A stretch of 20,838 nucleotides of DNA from CAZWUZ01 sp964637655 [NCBI: uncultured bacterium] (GTDB taxonomy: Bacteria; DAOPZR01): assembly GCA_964637655.1 (NCBI GenBank), contig CAZWUZ010000026.1:1-20838 (forward strand). The letters run 5' to 3'. The notes beneath the pieces were generated by a model. That model was not told the origin of the DNA and ran no database searches. It saw only the letters and a list, made by a program, of their open reading frames with translations. Numbering within the stretch: the stretch's first letter is position 1; each line of letters opens with the position of its first letter. The translations under genes and the position numbers were made by a program. Shown here piece after piece: positions 1-7,008 of the stretch.

Positions 1-63
1 GGCGGCCATCGCCGCTTCAAAAAGAAGGAGGTGCTCGGCTTCCTGCATTCGCATCGGAGCTGA
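1..63 (+). CDS. C-terminal fragment of a MerR/excisionase-type helix-turn-helix protein (cut by left edge)
   Basis: Reading from base 1 in frame 1 gives 20 residues and then TGA (61-63). The residues include GGHRRFKKKEVLGFL. The GGHRRF-x3-(D/E)V-x-x-F/L pattern is the wing and final helix of the small MerR-like helix-turn-helix domain (excisionase/HTH_17 type), where it normally ends the DNA-binding domain. Here it also ends the protein, so the gene is either a stand-alone small DNA-binding protein or one with the HTH at its C-terminus. Everything upstream is outside the window, so the regulator's target and length are unknown. A hairpin terminator follows within about 50 bases, which separates it from dprA. 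The family call is based on motif recognition only. Confidence 0.6.
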   Translation, partial: GGHRRFKKKEVLGFLHSHRS

Positions 64-110
64 TGCGCGATGCCCGCACAACTGAAAATGATAAACGGCC
101 GTCGGAGGGG

Positions 111-147
111 AAACGGGTGGCGGCTTGCTGCCGCCACCCCCGTTTTC
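111..147 (+). terminator. Intrinsic (rho-independent) terminator of the left-edge gene
   Basis: A perfect 10-bp GC-rich stem (GGGTGGCGGC at 115-124 pairing with GCCGCCACCC at 130-139) has a 5-base loop. It is flanked by AAAC on the left and CCGTTTT on the right, so the stem can extend with A-U pairs and end in a short U-tract. It lies 50 bases after the stop codon of the helix-turn-helix gene and before dprA. It is best read as the end of that transcript. Confidence 0.8.
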
Positions 148-329
148 ACTCGCTCCGGCTTGCGTTTCCGCGGTGGCAAAGGTCAAACCGCCGTCGCGCA
201 CCGCGGTGGCGTATTCCTTGTCACGAACGGGCGCTCCACCGTATCGCCAACACCGGCAGACGGTAAACCGGTGTCGCGCACGGCGGTGGACGCGATGCCA
301 CACGGTACACCGCCGTCGGAGCGGGCAGC
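148..329. other. Spacer before dprA with imperfect repeats and a weak promoter-like pair
   Basis: No convincing gene is seen here. CCGCGGTGGC occurs at 168-177 and 201-210, and a related CGGCGGTGG at 281-289. Bases 185-209 and 265-289 match at about 22 of 25 positions. ACACCGG (250-256) is inverted as CCGGTGT (268-274). A TTGTCA (218-223) followed after 18 bases by TATCGC (242-247) is the best sigma-70-like pair, but the -10 is poor. Since a terminator lies just upstream, dprA needs a promoter in this stretch or must rely on read-through. Confidence 0.35.
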
Positions 330-1331
330 ATGACGACTGACGCAGAGCGCAGCGCCGGGAATTTGCAGCGCTGGCTGCACGCAGAACGCGCCGACGCAGC
401 GACCGTTGCTGCCGCGCAGGCGTGGCTGGCGGCGCATCCCGACGCGGCAGTTATCGCGCGCGACGATGCGGACTACCCCGCGCCGCTGCACGAACTGCCC
501 GACGCGCCGGCCTTTCTCGCGGTGCGCGGCAACCGTGCGCGGCTGCAGGCGCAACGCGCGGTGGCCATCGTCGGGGCGCGGCAGGCGACACCCGACGGGG
601 TGGCGCAGGCAACGGCGCTGGCGGGCGACCTCGGGCGCAGCGGCGTGACGGTGGTCAGCGGGTTTGCCCGCGGCATCGACGCGGCGGCGCATCGCGCGGC
701 GGCAGCGACGGCAGGCGGGACGGTGGCGGTGCTCGGTACCGGGCCCGATATCGGCTACCCGGCGACGCACGGCCCGCTGCGCGAGGCCATCCTCGCGGGG
801 GGCGGCGCGCTGCTGACGCAGTTTCTCCCCGGGACGCGCCCGTTTGCGGGCAACTTCCCGCGGCGCAATGTGCTGATTGCGGCGCTGAGCAGCGCGACGG
901 TGGTGGTTGAGGCGCGCGAGCAGAGCGGTGCAGTGCTGACGGCGGGACTGGCGGGTGAGCAGGGACGCGAAGTGCTGGCAGTCCCCGGGCGCGTCGGTGA
1001 GCGCAGCGGCGGCTGCCATCGGCTGATCCGCGACGGGGCGGGGCTGGTCGAGAGCGCGGCGGACATTCTTGCCGCGCTCGGCTGGCAGGCGGCGGCACCC
1101 GCGGCGGCAGCGCCGACGGCAGTGACGCTGACGGACGACGAAGTCGCGCTGCTGCGGGCGCTCGATTGCGAGCGGCACGCGGACGAACTGGCGGCAGTAA
1201 TCGCGGACAGCGGGATGCTCGCGGCGCTGCTGACGGAACTGGAACTGGCGGGGCAGGTGGAACGCCGCCCCGGGCGCCTGTACGCGCTGAGCGCGGCGGG
1301 ACGCGCGACGCTGGCCGGGCACGACGCATGA
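330..1331 (+). CDS. dprA: DNA processing protein DprA (Smf)
   Basis: DprA binds incoming single-stranded DNA during natural transformation and loads RecA on it; in many non-competent bacteria the gene is kept for other DNA metabolism. The 333-residue product has the family's Rossmann-like core: VAIVGAR near residue 77, the nucleotide-pocket motif SGFARGIDAAAH at about 110-121, and FPRRNVLIAALS followed by ATVVVEAREQSGAVLTAG. An Ala/Pro-rich linker (near residues 252-261) leads to a winged-helix-like C-terminal segment. The ATG at 330 has GGAG at 318-321, 8 bases upstream. The stop overlaps the trmFO start (ATGA), so the two are translationally coupled. In many Bacillota topA lies between dprA and trmFO; here it does not. 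The assignment is secure. Confidence 0.95.
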   Translation: MTTDAERSAGNLQRWLHAERADAATVAAAQAWLAAHPDAAVIARDDADYPAPLHELPDAPAFLAVRGNRARLQAQRAVAIVGARQATPDGVAQATALAGDLGRSGVTVVSGFARGIDAAAHRAAAATAGGTVAVLGTGPDIGYPATHGPLREAILAGGGALLTQFLPGTRPFAGNFPRRNVLIAALSSATVVVEAREQSGAVLTAGLAGEQGREVLAVPGRVGERSGGCHRLIRDGAGLVESAADILAALGWQAAAPAAAAPTAVTLTDDEVALLRALDCERHADELAAVIADSGMLAALLTELELAGQVERRPGRLYALSAAGRATLAGHDA

Positions 1332-2683
1332 GCGAACTGCTGGTTATCGGCGGCGGGCTCGCGGGGAGTGAAGCGGCGCTGGTCGCAGCGGATGCGGGAA
1401 TGCAGGTGACGCTCGCGGAGATGCGGCCGGGGACCATGACCCCGGCACACCGCAGCGGCGACTTTGCCGAACTGGTCTGCAGCAACTCGTTGAAGTCGGA
1501 CGAGGTGACGGCGGCGGCAGGGCTGCTCAAGGCGGAATTGCGGCTGTTGCGCAGTCCGCTGCTGGCCATCGCACAGCAGCAGCGGGTGGCGGCGGGCGGG
1601 GCACTGGCGGTGGACCGCAGCGGTTTCGCCGCGGCCGTGACGGAAACGATACTACGGCACCCGCGCATACGCGTGGTGCGTGCAGAGGTGAAACAGATTG
1701 ACTGGACCCGCCCGACAGTGATTGCGGCGGGCCCGCTGGCCGGTGAAGAACTGGTCGAATATCTGCGCACGGCACTCGGGGCGCAGCGCTGCGCGTTTTA
1801 CGATGCCATCGCCCCGGTGGTGGAAGCGGAGAGCATCGCGCAGCCGCCGGCGTTTCGCGCCTCGCGCTACGGCAAGGGGAGCGCGCGGAACGCTGCTGAC
1901 GGGCTGCAGCCGCCTGACGGCGGCGGCGGGGATTACCTGAACCTCCCGTTGACCGCGGCGGAGTACGCGCGGTTCCGGGAGGCGCTGCTCGAAGCGGACC
2001 GCGTGACGGCGCACGCCTTCGAAGAGGTCAAGTACTTCGAAGCGTGCCTGCCGGTCGAGGAGTTGGCACGGCGGGGCGAGGAGACGCTGCGGTTCGGGCC
2101 GCTGAAGCCCGTCGGGCTGCGCGACCCGCGCACCGGCGAACGGCCGCACGCGGTGGTGCAGCTGCGGCAGGATGACCGGGCGGGGGAACTGTTCAACCTC
2201 GTCGGTTTCCAGACGCGGTTGCAGCCCTCGGCGCAGGAACAGGTGCTGCGGCTGCTGCCGGGGCTGGAAAACGTGCGTATCGCGCGCTACGGCGGGATGC
2301 ACCGCAACACGTACTTCGACCTGACGGGGGTGCTGGCCGCGACGCTGGAACTGAAACCGCACCGCGGGGTATTCGTCGCGGGGCAGCTGGCGGGGAGCGA
2401 GGGGTACACGGAAGCAATCGCCTGCGGGCACCTCGCGGGGTTGAACGCGGCGCGGCGGCTGCAGGGGCAGGAACCGGTGGTCATGCCGCCGGAGACGGCG
2501 CTCGGCGCGCTGACGCGCTACATCACCACGCCGGCGCCGCAGCCGCTGGCGCCGATGCACGTGACGTTCGGGCTGCTGCCGCCCGTAGACGGCGGTAAAC
2601 GCGACCGGCGCGAGCGGCAGGCGCAGCGGGCGCTGGCACTGATGACGGACATGGCGCGGCAGCTGATGCCGCGAGAGGGATAA
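1328..2683 (+). CDS. trmFO: Methylenetetrahydrofolate-tRNA-(uracil-5-)-methyltransferase TrmFO
   Basis: TrmFO is the FAD- and folate-dependent enzyme that makes m5U54 in the T-loop of tRNA, using 5,10-methylenetetrahydrofolate as carbon donor. The 451-residue product opens with the dinucleotide-binding motif [10 protein letters not shown]. It has [11 protein letters not shown] (Cys51, matching the conserved N-terminal cysteine), [25 protein letters not shown] (Cys240, matching the second conserved cysteine), [15 protein letters not shown] and the C-terminal [16 protein letters not shown]. The ATG at 1328 overlaps the dprA stop. A longer open frame back to 1166 lies inside dprA and is not used. 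One oddity is about 15 extra residues (Gly/Asp/Pro-rich) between RYGKG and YLN compared with the B. subtilis protein as I recall it; the NCP of that segment is NLP here. Flavin and catalytic motifs are intact, so the enzyme should be active. Confidence 0.95.
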   Translation: MSELLVIGGGLAGSEAALVAADAGMQVTLAEMRPGTMTPAHRSGDFAELVCSNSLKSDEVTAAAGLLKAELRLLRSPLLAIAQQQRVAAGGALAVDRSGFAAAVTETILRHPRIRVVRAEVKQIDWTRPTVIAAGPLAGEELVEYLRTALGAQRCAFYDAIAPVVEAESIAQPPAFRASRYGKGSARNAADGLQPPDGGGGDYLNLPLTAAEYARFREALLEADRVTAHAFEEVKYFEACLPVEELARRGEETLRFGPLKPVGLRDPRTGERPHAVVQLRQDDRAGELFNLVGFQTRLQPSAQEQVLRLLPGLENVRIARYGGMHRNTYFDLTGVLAATLELKPHRGVFVAGQLAGSEGYTEAIACGHLAGLNAARRLQGQEPVVMPPETALGALTRYITTPAPQPLAPMHVTFGLLPPVDGGKRDRRERQAQRALALMTDMARQLMPREG

Positions 2684-3669
2684 TGGAGAAGGAACTGAAA
2701 CAATTCAGGCGCTATCTGGCGGAAGAGCGGAACTGCTCGCCCGCGACGGTGCGCGCCTATACCGCCGACCTGGCGGCCTTCCGCGCCTTTGTGGCGACGC
2801 AGCAGGTGTCGCGCTGGGCGGAAGTCGGGCCGGGAACCATCCGCCTTTACCTTGCGCAGCTGCAGGATGCGGGGCAGGAGCGGAGCAGCATCGGGCGGCA
2901 TCTCGCCGCGCTGCGCACGTTCTTCCGCTTCCTGCGCCGCCGCGAGCTGGTCGCGGTCAACCCGGCCAAGGTGGTCAGTTCCCCGCGCAAGCCGCGCAAA
3001 CTGCCGGCCATTCTCTACCGCAACGAGGCGGACGCGCTGATGAACCTCCCCGCGGCGGGGAGTCCGCAGCAGGCGCGCGACCGCGCCATTCTCGAAGTGC
3101 TCTACGGCTGCGGACTGCGCGTGGCGGAACTGGTCGGGCTGGACACCGATGCGTATGGGCGGCTGGACGGCTGGCTGCGGGTGTTCGGCAAGGGGCGCAA
3201 GGAGCGGCGGGTGCCGCTCGGGCGCATGGCGGAGGCGGCACTCGACGCCTACCTCGCGGTGCGCGGGCGCGGCCTGAAGAAACCGGACCCGCGCGCGCTC
3301 TTCCTCAATGCGCGGGGGGGGCGGCTGACCGACCGCGGCGTGCGCGTCATCCTGCAGCAGTACGGGCGGCTGCTGGGCAAGCCCGGACTGCATCCGCATC
3401 AGCTGCGGCATACCTTCGCCACGCACCTGCTCGACGCGGGGGCCGACCTGCGCGGGGTGCAGGAACTGCTCGGGCATGCCAACCTCACCACCACGACCAT
3501 CTACACGCAGGTCTCGCGCGAGCGTCTGCGCGAGGTCTACCGCCAGACGCATCCGCGGGCGCGCAAAGGACTGGCGGGGGTCTCCCCCCTGCCGGCCGCG
3601 GGCGATTCAAGTTCTGCACCGGAAATGCCGATACAAAATGCAACGGGCTTCCGGGGAGGAAAACGCTGA
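2683..3669 (+). CDS. xerC: Tyrosine recombinase XerC (XerC/XerD family)
   Basis: This is a site-specific tyrosine recombinase for resolving chromosome dimers at dif, acting with a partner recombinase. The N-terminal SAM-like core-binding domain is followed by the catalytic domain. The complete active set is visible: Arg146 (CGLRVAEL), Lys170 (GKGRKERR), His239 and Arg242 (HPHQLRHTF), His265 (LLGHANL) and nucleophile Tyr274 (TTIYTQVS). The start ATG overlaps the trmFO stop (TAATG). The call XerC over XerD rests on position next to trmFO and flagellar genes, as in Bacillota. The last ~35 residues (from about 293) extend past the usual family end, are not conserved-looking and are richer in A/T. 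They contain a likely promoter and the Shine-Dalgarno of flgB, so this tail may be shaped by regulation more than by protein function. Confidence 0.93.
   Translation: MEKELKQFRRYLAEERNCSPATVRAYTADLAAFRAFVATQQVSRWAEVGPGTIRLYLAQLQDAGQERSSIGRHLAALRTFFRFLRRRELVAVNPAKVVSSPRKPRKLPAILYRNEADALMNLPAAGSPQQARDRAILEVLYGCGLRVAELVGLDTDAYGRLDGWLRVFGKGRKERRVPLGRMAEAALDAYLAVRGRGLKKPDPRALFLNARGGRLTDRGVRVILQQYGRLLGKPGLHPHQLRHTFATHLLDAGADLRGVQELLGHANLTTTTIYTQVSRERLREVYRQTHPRARKGLAGVSPLPAAGDSSSAPEMPIQNATGFRGGKR
3607..3634 (+). promoter_or_regulatory. Candidate sigma-28/sigma-D promoter for flgB and the flagellar operon
   Basis: TCAAGTTC (3607-3614), 12 bases, then GCCGATAC (3627-3634). The E. coli FliA consensus is TAAAGTTT-N11-GCCGATAA and the Bacillus sigma-D consensus is TAAA-N15-GCCGATA. 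The -10 matches at 7 of 8 bases, the -35 at 6 of 8, and spacing is 1 longer. The site sits inside the 3' end of xerC, so a transcript would start about 25-30 bases before flgB and just include its ribosome site (GGGGAGGA, 3653-3660). A near copy of the arrangement occurs before fliK. Confidence 0.6.
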
Positions 3670-4094
3670 TGTTGAACAACACCGGTTTTCATACGACGAT
3701 CTCGGCGTTGCAGGGGGCGCTGGGCGCCTCCGCGCTGCGCACCGAGGTCATCGCCAACAACATGTCGAACATCAACACCCCCAACTTCAAGCGGCAGGAA
3801 GTCACCTTCGAGCATGCGCTGCGCAGCGCGCTGAATGATGACGGCGGCCTGCGGGCGCGGCGCTCGGCGGCCGGGCACATCGACTTTGCCGGCACCAGCC
3901 GCCTAAGCGAGGTGGCGCCGCAGGTGCACACGGTGGCGGACACGGTGATGCGCAACGACGGCAACAACGTCAACCCGGACACCGAGATGGCGGCGTTCAC
4001 GCAGAACACGGTCATGTACAACGCCCTGAGCACGCGCATCGGCGACATGCTCAAGGGGATGACCGAACTGATCGTCGAAGCGGGGAGGAAATAA
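3669..4094 (+). CDS. flgB: Flagellar proximal rod protein FlgB
   Basis: FlgB is a rod subunit exported by the flagellar type III apparatus and assembled on FliE at the base of the axial structure. The 141-residue product has the family's N-terminal rod signature, IANNMSNINTPNFKRQEV, and a C-terminal helix with NVNPDTEMAAFTQNTVMYNALSTRIG that carries the axial-protein coiled-coil pattern. There is no Sec signal peptide, as expected for a type III substrate. The ATG overlaps the xerC stop (TGATG) and has a strong Shine-Dalgarno, GGGGAGGA, 8 bases upstream. It is the first flagellar gene of the operon. hslV, hslU and codY, which separate xerC and flgB in many Bacillota, are missing here. Confidence 0.96.
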   Translation: MLNNTGFHTTISALQGALGASALRTEVIANNMSNINTPNFKRQEVTFEHALRSALNDDGGLRARRSAAGHIDFAGTSRLSEVAPQVHTVADTVMRNDGNNVNPDTEMAAFTQNTVMYNALSTRIGDMLKGMTELIVEAGRK

Positions 4095-4097
4095 GCC

Positions 4098-4550
4098 ATG
4101 AGTTTGTTCAATACCTTCGATATCAGCGGCTCGGGCATGTCGGCCGAGCGCTTCCGCCTCGACATCATCGCCGAGAACATCGCCAACGCCAACTCGACGC
4201 GGCGCAGCGACGGGCGCGAAGGCCCGTACCGGCGCAAAAACGTCACGCTCGCCCCGCGCGCGAACAACGGGGTCCAGTTCGTCATGCCGGTCGACCGCCA
4301 GCCGCCGCACGCGGAACGCAACCGCGGCGTGCGTGTGACGGGGGTGCACGAGGACCAGTCGCCGCTGCGCTTCGAGTTTGATCCGTCACACCCCGACGCC
4401 AACGCGCAGGGGTACGTGGCCAAGCCGAACGTCAACGTGATGACCGAGATGGTGGACATGATTACCGCGTCGCGCGCCTACGAGGCGAACGCGACGGTGA
4501 TGCGCGAAGCGAAGAGCATGATGATGCGCGCGCTGCAGATCGGGAGGTAG
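4098..4550 (+). CDS. flgC: Flagellar proximal rod protein FlgC
   Basis: FlgC is the second proximal rod subunit, stacked with FlgB and FlgF. The 150-residue product begins with SLFNTFDISGSGMSAERFRLDIIAENIANANSTR, the conserved rod N-terminus. It has the FlgC-typical central EGPYRRKNV and ends with the conserved C-terminal helix VNVMTEMVDMITASRAYEANATVM. The start lies 3 bases after the flgB stop, with GGGGAGGA at 4082-4089 inside the end of flgB. No signal peptide is present, consistent with type III export. The length is normal for the family and the assignment is secure. Confidence 0.97.
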   Translation: MSLFNTFDISGSGMSAERFRLDIIAENIANANSTRRSDGREGPYRRKNVTLAPRANNGVQFVMPVDRQPPHAERNRGVRVTGVHEDQSPLRFEFDPSHPDANAQGYVAKPNVNVMTEMVDMITASRAYEANATVMREAKSMMMRALQIGR

Positions 4551-4556
4551 TGAACC

Positions 4557-4883
4557 ATGGGCATTGATTACCTGTCACTGACGCCGCGCCCGCTGGCCCC
4601 GCGTCCGTCCGTCAATCCGGCGGCCACTCCGTCCGGGTCGACGGCGGGGACGGCGACCGAAGTGGTCACCTCGTTCAAGGAGATGCTCGGGGGCATGCTC
4701 GGGCAGACCGACGCGCTGCAGCAGCAGAGCGCGCAGATGACGCGGCAGCTGGCGACAGGTGAGATCACCAACGTGCATGACGTGATGATCGCCGCGGAGA
4801 AGGCAAAGATGGCCATGCAGCTGACGCTGGCCATCCGCGGGAAACTGCTCGACGCCTACCAGGCGATGCAGCAGATGCGGTAG
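4557..4883 (+). CDS. fliE: Flagellar hook-basal body complex protein FliE
   Basis: FliE is the small adaptor that joins the MS ring and export gate to the rod. The product is 108 residues. The N-terminus is Pro/Thr/Gly-rich and disordered (to about residue 35). The conserved part runs from VTSFKEMLGGML through GEITNVHDVMIAAEKAKMAMQLTLAIRGKLLDAYQ, the family's typical C-terminal signature. A ribosome site (GGGAGG) overlaps the end of flgC 6 bases upstream. What is odd lies just downstream: the last 23 bases of the gene (coding QAMQQMR plus the first stop bases) recur exactly 95 bases later outside the reading frame, and the following 487-bp gap is unusual in this operon. Confidence 0.95.
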   Translation: MGIDYLSLTPRPLAPRPSVNPAATPSGSTAGTATEVVTSFKEMLGGMLGQTDALQQQSAQMTRQLATGEITNVHDVMIAAEKAKMAMQLTLAIRGKLLDAYQAMQQMR

Positions 4884-4977
4884 GGATGGCCAGGGCGCGG
4901 GCGCGGCGCAGCCGCGAGCCGCACACTGTGCCCGGGTGCAACTGCGGCAGCGCACAGGCGATGCAGCAGATGCGGTA
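4860..4977 (+). repeat. Direct repeat of the fliE 3' end
   Basis: The 23 bases at 4860-4882 (end of fliE) are repeated exactly at 4955-4977. The repeats start 95 bases apart, so they are out of frame with each other. The similarity reaches further in degenerate form: GATGGCCA at 4808-4815 recurs at 4885-4892, and AACTGC followed by a CGC-x-CA stretch precedes both copies. This looks like an old tandem duplication of the last ~75 bases of fliE that has since decayed, with the second copy not translated. Confidence 0.8.
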
Positions 4978-5370
4978 ACTCCCTCTCCCTCGGGGAGAGG
5001 GCAGGATGGCTGCAAGCGATCCGCAGGAGCGCGCAGCAGTCGCTGCCACAGGCAGCGTGGGGCGCAACGGTAGTTTACCTGTTTACCCTCTCCCTCGGGG
5101 AGAGGGCAGGGTGAGGGGCAGTACCGTCGCAGCGGCCGGGAACCGCCGTGACGCCGGCAGGACTCCGCGGCCGCAGGGCGGCGGGCATTTTATCTGACGT
5201 GCCGGTGCGGGTTCGGAACCGCGGCGGCGCCGAAGCCGAGCGTGGGAGGGCACGATGCGGCGCTATTCCTTATGGTCTTATCCATTGCCTGATACGGGTG
5301 GGGAGCGTGGTGCATACGACGCCGCGCCTCCCGCCCGCTCTTTGGCTGTCGCCGCGGGCGAGGTGACGCG
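4884..5370. other. 487-bp non-coding gap between fliE and fliF
   Basis: The gap holds the fliE-tail duplication, the two palindromic repeats, the hairpin at 5041-5057 and, near the end, a lower-GC stretch (5262-5300). I see no convincing gene in it; a 72-codon open frame at 5148-5366 has no family features. A weak promoter-like arrangement, TTATGGTC (5270-5277) then CCTGATAC (5288-5295), could resemble the flagellar-sigma sites seen elsewhere but has poor matches. The gap interrupts an otherwise tightly packed operon, and fliE-fliF spacing is usually short in related bacteria. Confidence 0.6.
4981..5110. repeat. Pair of identical 25-bp palindromic repeat units (REP/MITE-like)
   Basis: An identical 25-base sequence occurs at 4981-5005 and 5086-5110. 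Each contains the inverted pair CCCTCTCCC and GGGAGAGGG with a 3-base centre (TCG), and is followed by GCAGG. The second copy continues GTGAGGGG. Neither is followed by a U-tract, so they do not look like terminators. Between them is another perfect hairpin (CGCTGCC-ACA-GGCAGCG, 5041-5057). Short GC-rich palindromes of this look occur as dispersed intergenic repeats in many GC-rich genomes; whether this genome has more cannot be seen here. Confidence 0.7.
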
Positions 5371-6996
5371 ATGAACGCCTACCTGCAGCAGCTGCGGCAG
5401 CAGCTTGCCGGTCTGTGGGGCTCGCTCACCGCGCGGCAGAAGGGGATGTACGTCGCGGTCGGGGTGCTGTTTGTCGCCGGCCTGGCGGGGATCATCACCT
5501 GGTCCGCGCGCCCGCAGTACGAGGCGCTCTACACCGACATCGACCTGGCGGAGGCGGCCAAGGTCAAGGCGGAACTCGACGCCGCGGGGACCGATTACCG
5601 GCTGGAGAACGGCGGGCGCACCATCCTCGTGCCGGTGCAGCAGCGCGACACGCTGCGCCTGGAAATGTCGACGCGCGGCGCGGCCCCGGCGGGCGGGCTG
5701 ATCGGTTTTGAAATCCTCGACGGCATCAACCCGATGCAGACCACGGAGGACAAGACGCGTAACTTCCACCGCGCGCTCGGCGGCGAAATCGCGCGCATGA
5801 TCAAGAAGCTTGACGGGGTGACCGATGCCGGCGTCATCATCACCGTGCCGGAGGAACGCCTCTTCGAGGCCGAGGCGCAGCCGGTGACGGCGGCGGTGAC
5901 GCTGACGCTCGCGCGTGACATCAGCCAGGAGCAGGTGAAACAAATCCGCAAACTGGTCGCCGGGTCGGTCCCCGGGCTGAAGCTGGGGGACGTGCAGATC
6001 ACCGACACGCTGATGCGCGATTACCCCTACGAGGACGAGGACGGCACCGGTACGGGGGGCAACCTCGTCGGGGCGCGGCAGAAGCAGCTGCAGCTGGAAC
6101 GGTCCATCGTCAAGAACTACGAGAACGACCTGAAGAGCGCGCTGGCGCAGGTGCTCGGCGGCGCTGACAAGGTGACGGTGCGCGTCAACGTGGCGATGGA
6201 CTTCGACCGCGTCGAACGCGACATTACCAACCGCACCAAGCCCGGCTTCGAGCAGCTGCTCGAGTCGCAGCAGACGAACACCGAGCAGTTCGAGGGAGTC
6301 GGGCTGCGCCCCGGCGGGGCGGCGGGAGTCGAATCGAACATCCCCAACTACGAGGGGGCGGCGAATTCGCCGATGCGCTACGAGCGCAGCGAGGCGCGCA
6401 CCAACTACCTGCATAACGAGGAACACACCACCCGGATCCAGTCCCCCTACATCAAGCGGCTGACGGCGGCGGTCAATGTCGACGGCACCTACACCGAGGA
6501 ACGGGACGCCGCGGGAAACCTGGTCGAGCGGGCGTACGTGGCGCGCAGTGCGGAACAGATGGCGCAGATCGAGCAGATTGTCAAGACGACGCTCGGTTAT
6601 GATGCGACGCGCGGTGACGCGGTCTCCGTCACCAACGTCGCCTTCGATCGCGCGCGGCAGCACGCGGAGGAGGAGTCGCGGCGGCAGCGTGAGGCGGAGC
6701 AGAAGCGCTACGTGATGATGGGCTTCGCCGGCATGGTCATCGCCATCCTGCTCATCCTGCTGCTGCTCGAGGCGAAGACCTACCTGACGCTGCGTGAGCA
6801 GAAGGCGCTGCGCGAGCGCGAACTGGCGCTGCGCCAGGCGGGGACGGCAATCGTCGAGAAGGGGATGGTCACGGAACTGACCATCGAGGAGAAGGAAAAA
6901 CTCGAATTGCGGCGGCGGGCGGAGAAGGCGGCGCACGACCAGCCGGAGATGGTGGCGAACCTCATCCGCACCTGGCTGGCGGAAGAGGAACGGTAG
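5371..6996 (+). CDS. fliF: Flagellar M-ring protein FliF
   Basis: FliF forms the MS ring in the inner membrane, the platform for the export gate, rod and C-ring. The 541-residue protein has a first membrane segment (GMYVAVGVLFVAGLAGIIT, about residues 25-43). The periplasmic ring-building YscJ/FliF domains follow, with GIGFEIL-like LIGFEILDGINPMQTTEDK and the PEERLFE motif. A second membrane segment, rich in Ile/Leu, lies at about 447-468. The charged cytoplasmic tail ends MVANLIRTWLAEEER, the usual FliG-binding end. The ATG at 5371 is preceded by GAGGTGA (5360-5366). Length and layout are normal. It begins a second tight gene block after the repeat-containing gap, so it may need its own promoter or depend on read-through. 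Confidence 0.97.
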   Translation: MNAYLQQLRQQLAGLWGSLTARQKGMYVAVGVLFVAGLAGIITWSARPQYEALYTDIDLAEAAKVKAELDAAGTDYRLENGGRTILVPVQQRDTLRLEMSTRGAAPAGGLIGFEILDGINPMQTTEDKTRNFHRALGGEIARMIKKLDGVTDAGVIITVPEERLFEAEAQPVTAAVTLTLARDISQEQVKQIRKLVAGSVPGLKLGDVQITDTLMRDYPYEDEDGTGTGGNLVGARQKQLQLERSIVKNYENDLKSALAQVLGGADKVTVRVNVAMDFDRVERDITNRTKPGFEQLLESQQTNTEQFEGVGLRPGGAAGVESNIPNYEGAANSPMRYERSEARTNYLHNEEHTTRIQSPYIKRLTAAVNVDGTYTEERDAAGNLVERAYVARSAEQMAQIEQIVKTTLGYDATRGDAVSVTNVAFDRARQHAEEESRRQREAEQKRYVMMGFAGMVIAILLILLLLEAKTYLTLREQKALRERELALRQAGTAIVEKGMVTELTIEEKEKLELRRRAEKAAHDQPEMVANLIRTWLAEEER

Positions 6997-7008
6997 GGGG
7001 AACGCGAC

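Noticed and set aside
70-333. 87-codon + frame ending in an ATGA overlap with dprA
   Set aside because: The overlap is suggestive, but the frame contains the intrinsic terminator at 111-147 and repeat sequence, and its product has no family features.
183-1322. 379-codon open frame on the - strand
   Set aside because: It is antisense to dprA, with Arg/Ala/Pro-rich translation and no recognisable motif.
1166-1327. 54-residue N-terminal extension of TrmFO
   Set aside because: It lies within dprA, and the FAD-binding motif begins right after the ATG at 1328.
4981-5110. CRISPR array or terminators
   Set aside because: There are only two copies, the unit is a palindrome of 25 bases with a single 80-base interval, and no U-tract follows.
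5148-5366. 72-codon + frame in the fliE-fliF gap
   Set aside because: There is no good ribosome site or family feature, and the frame runs through repeat-bearing spacer.
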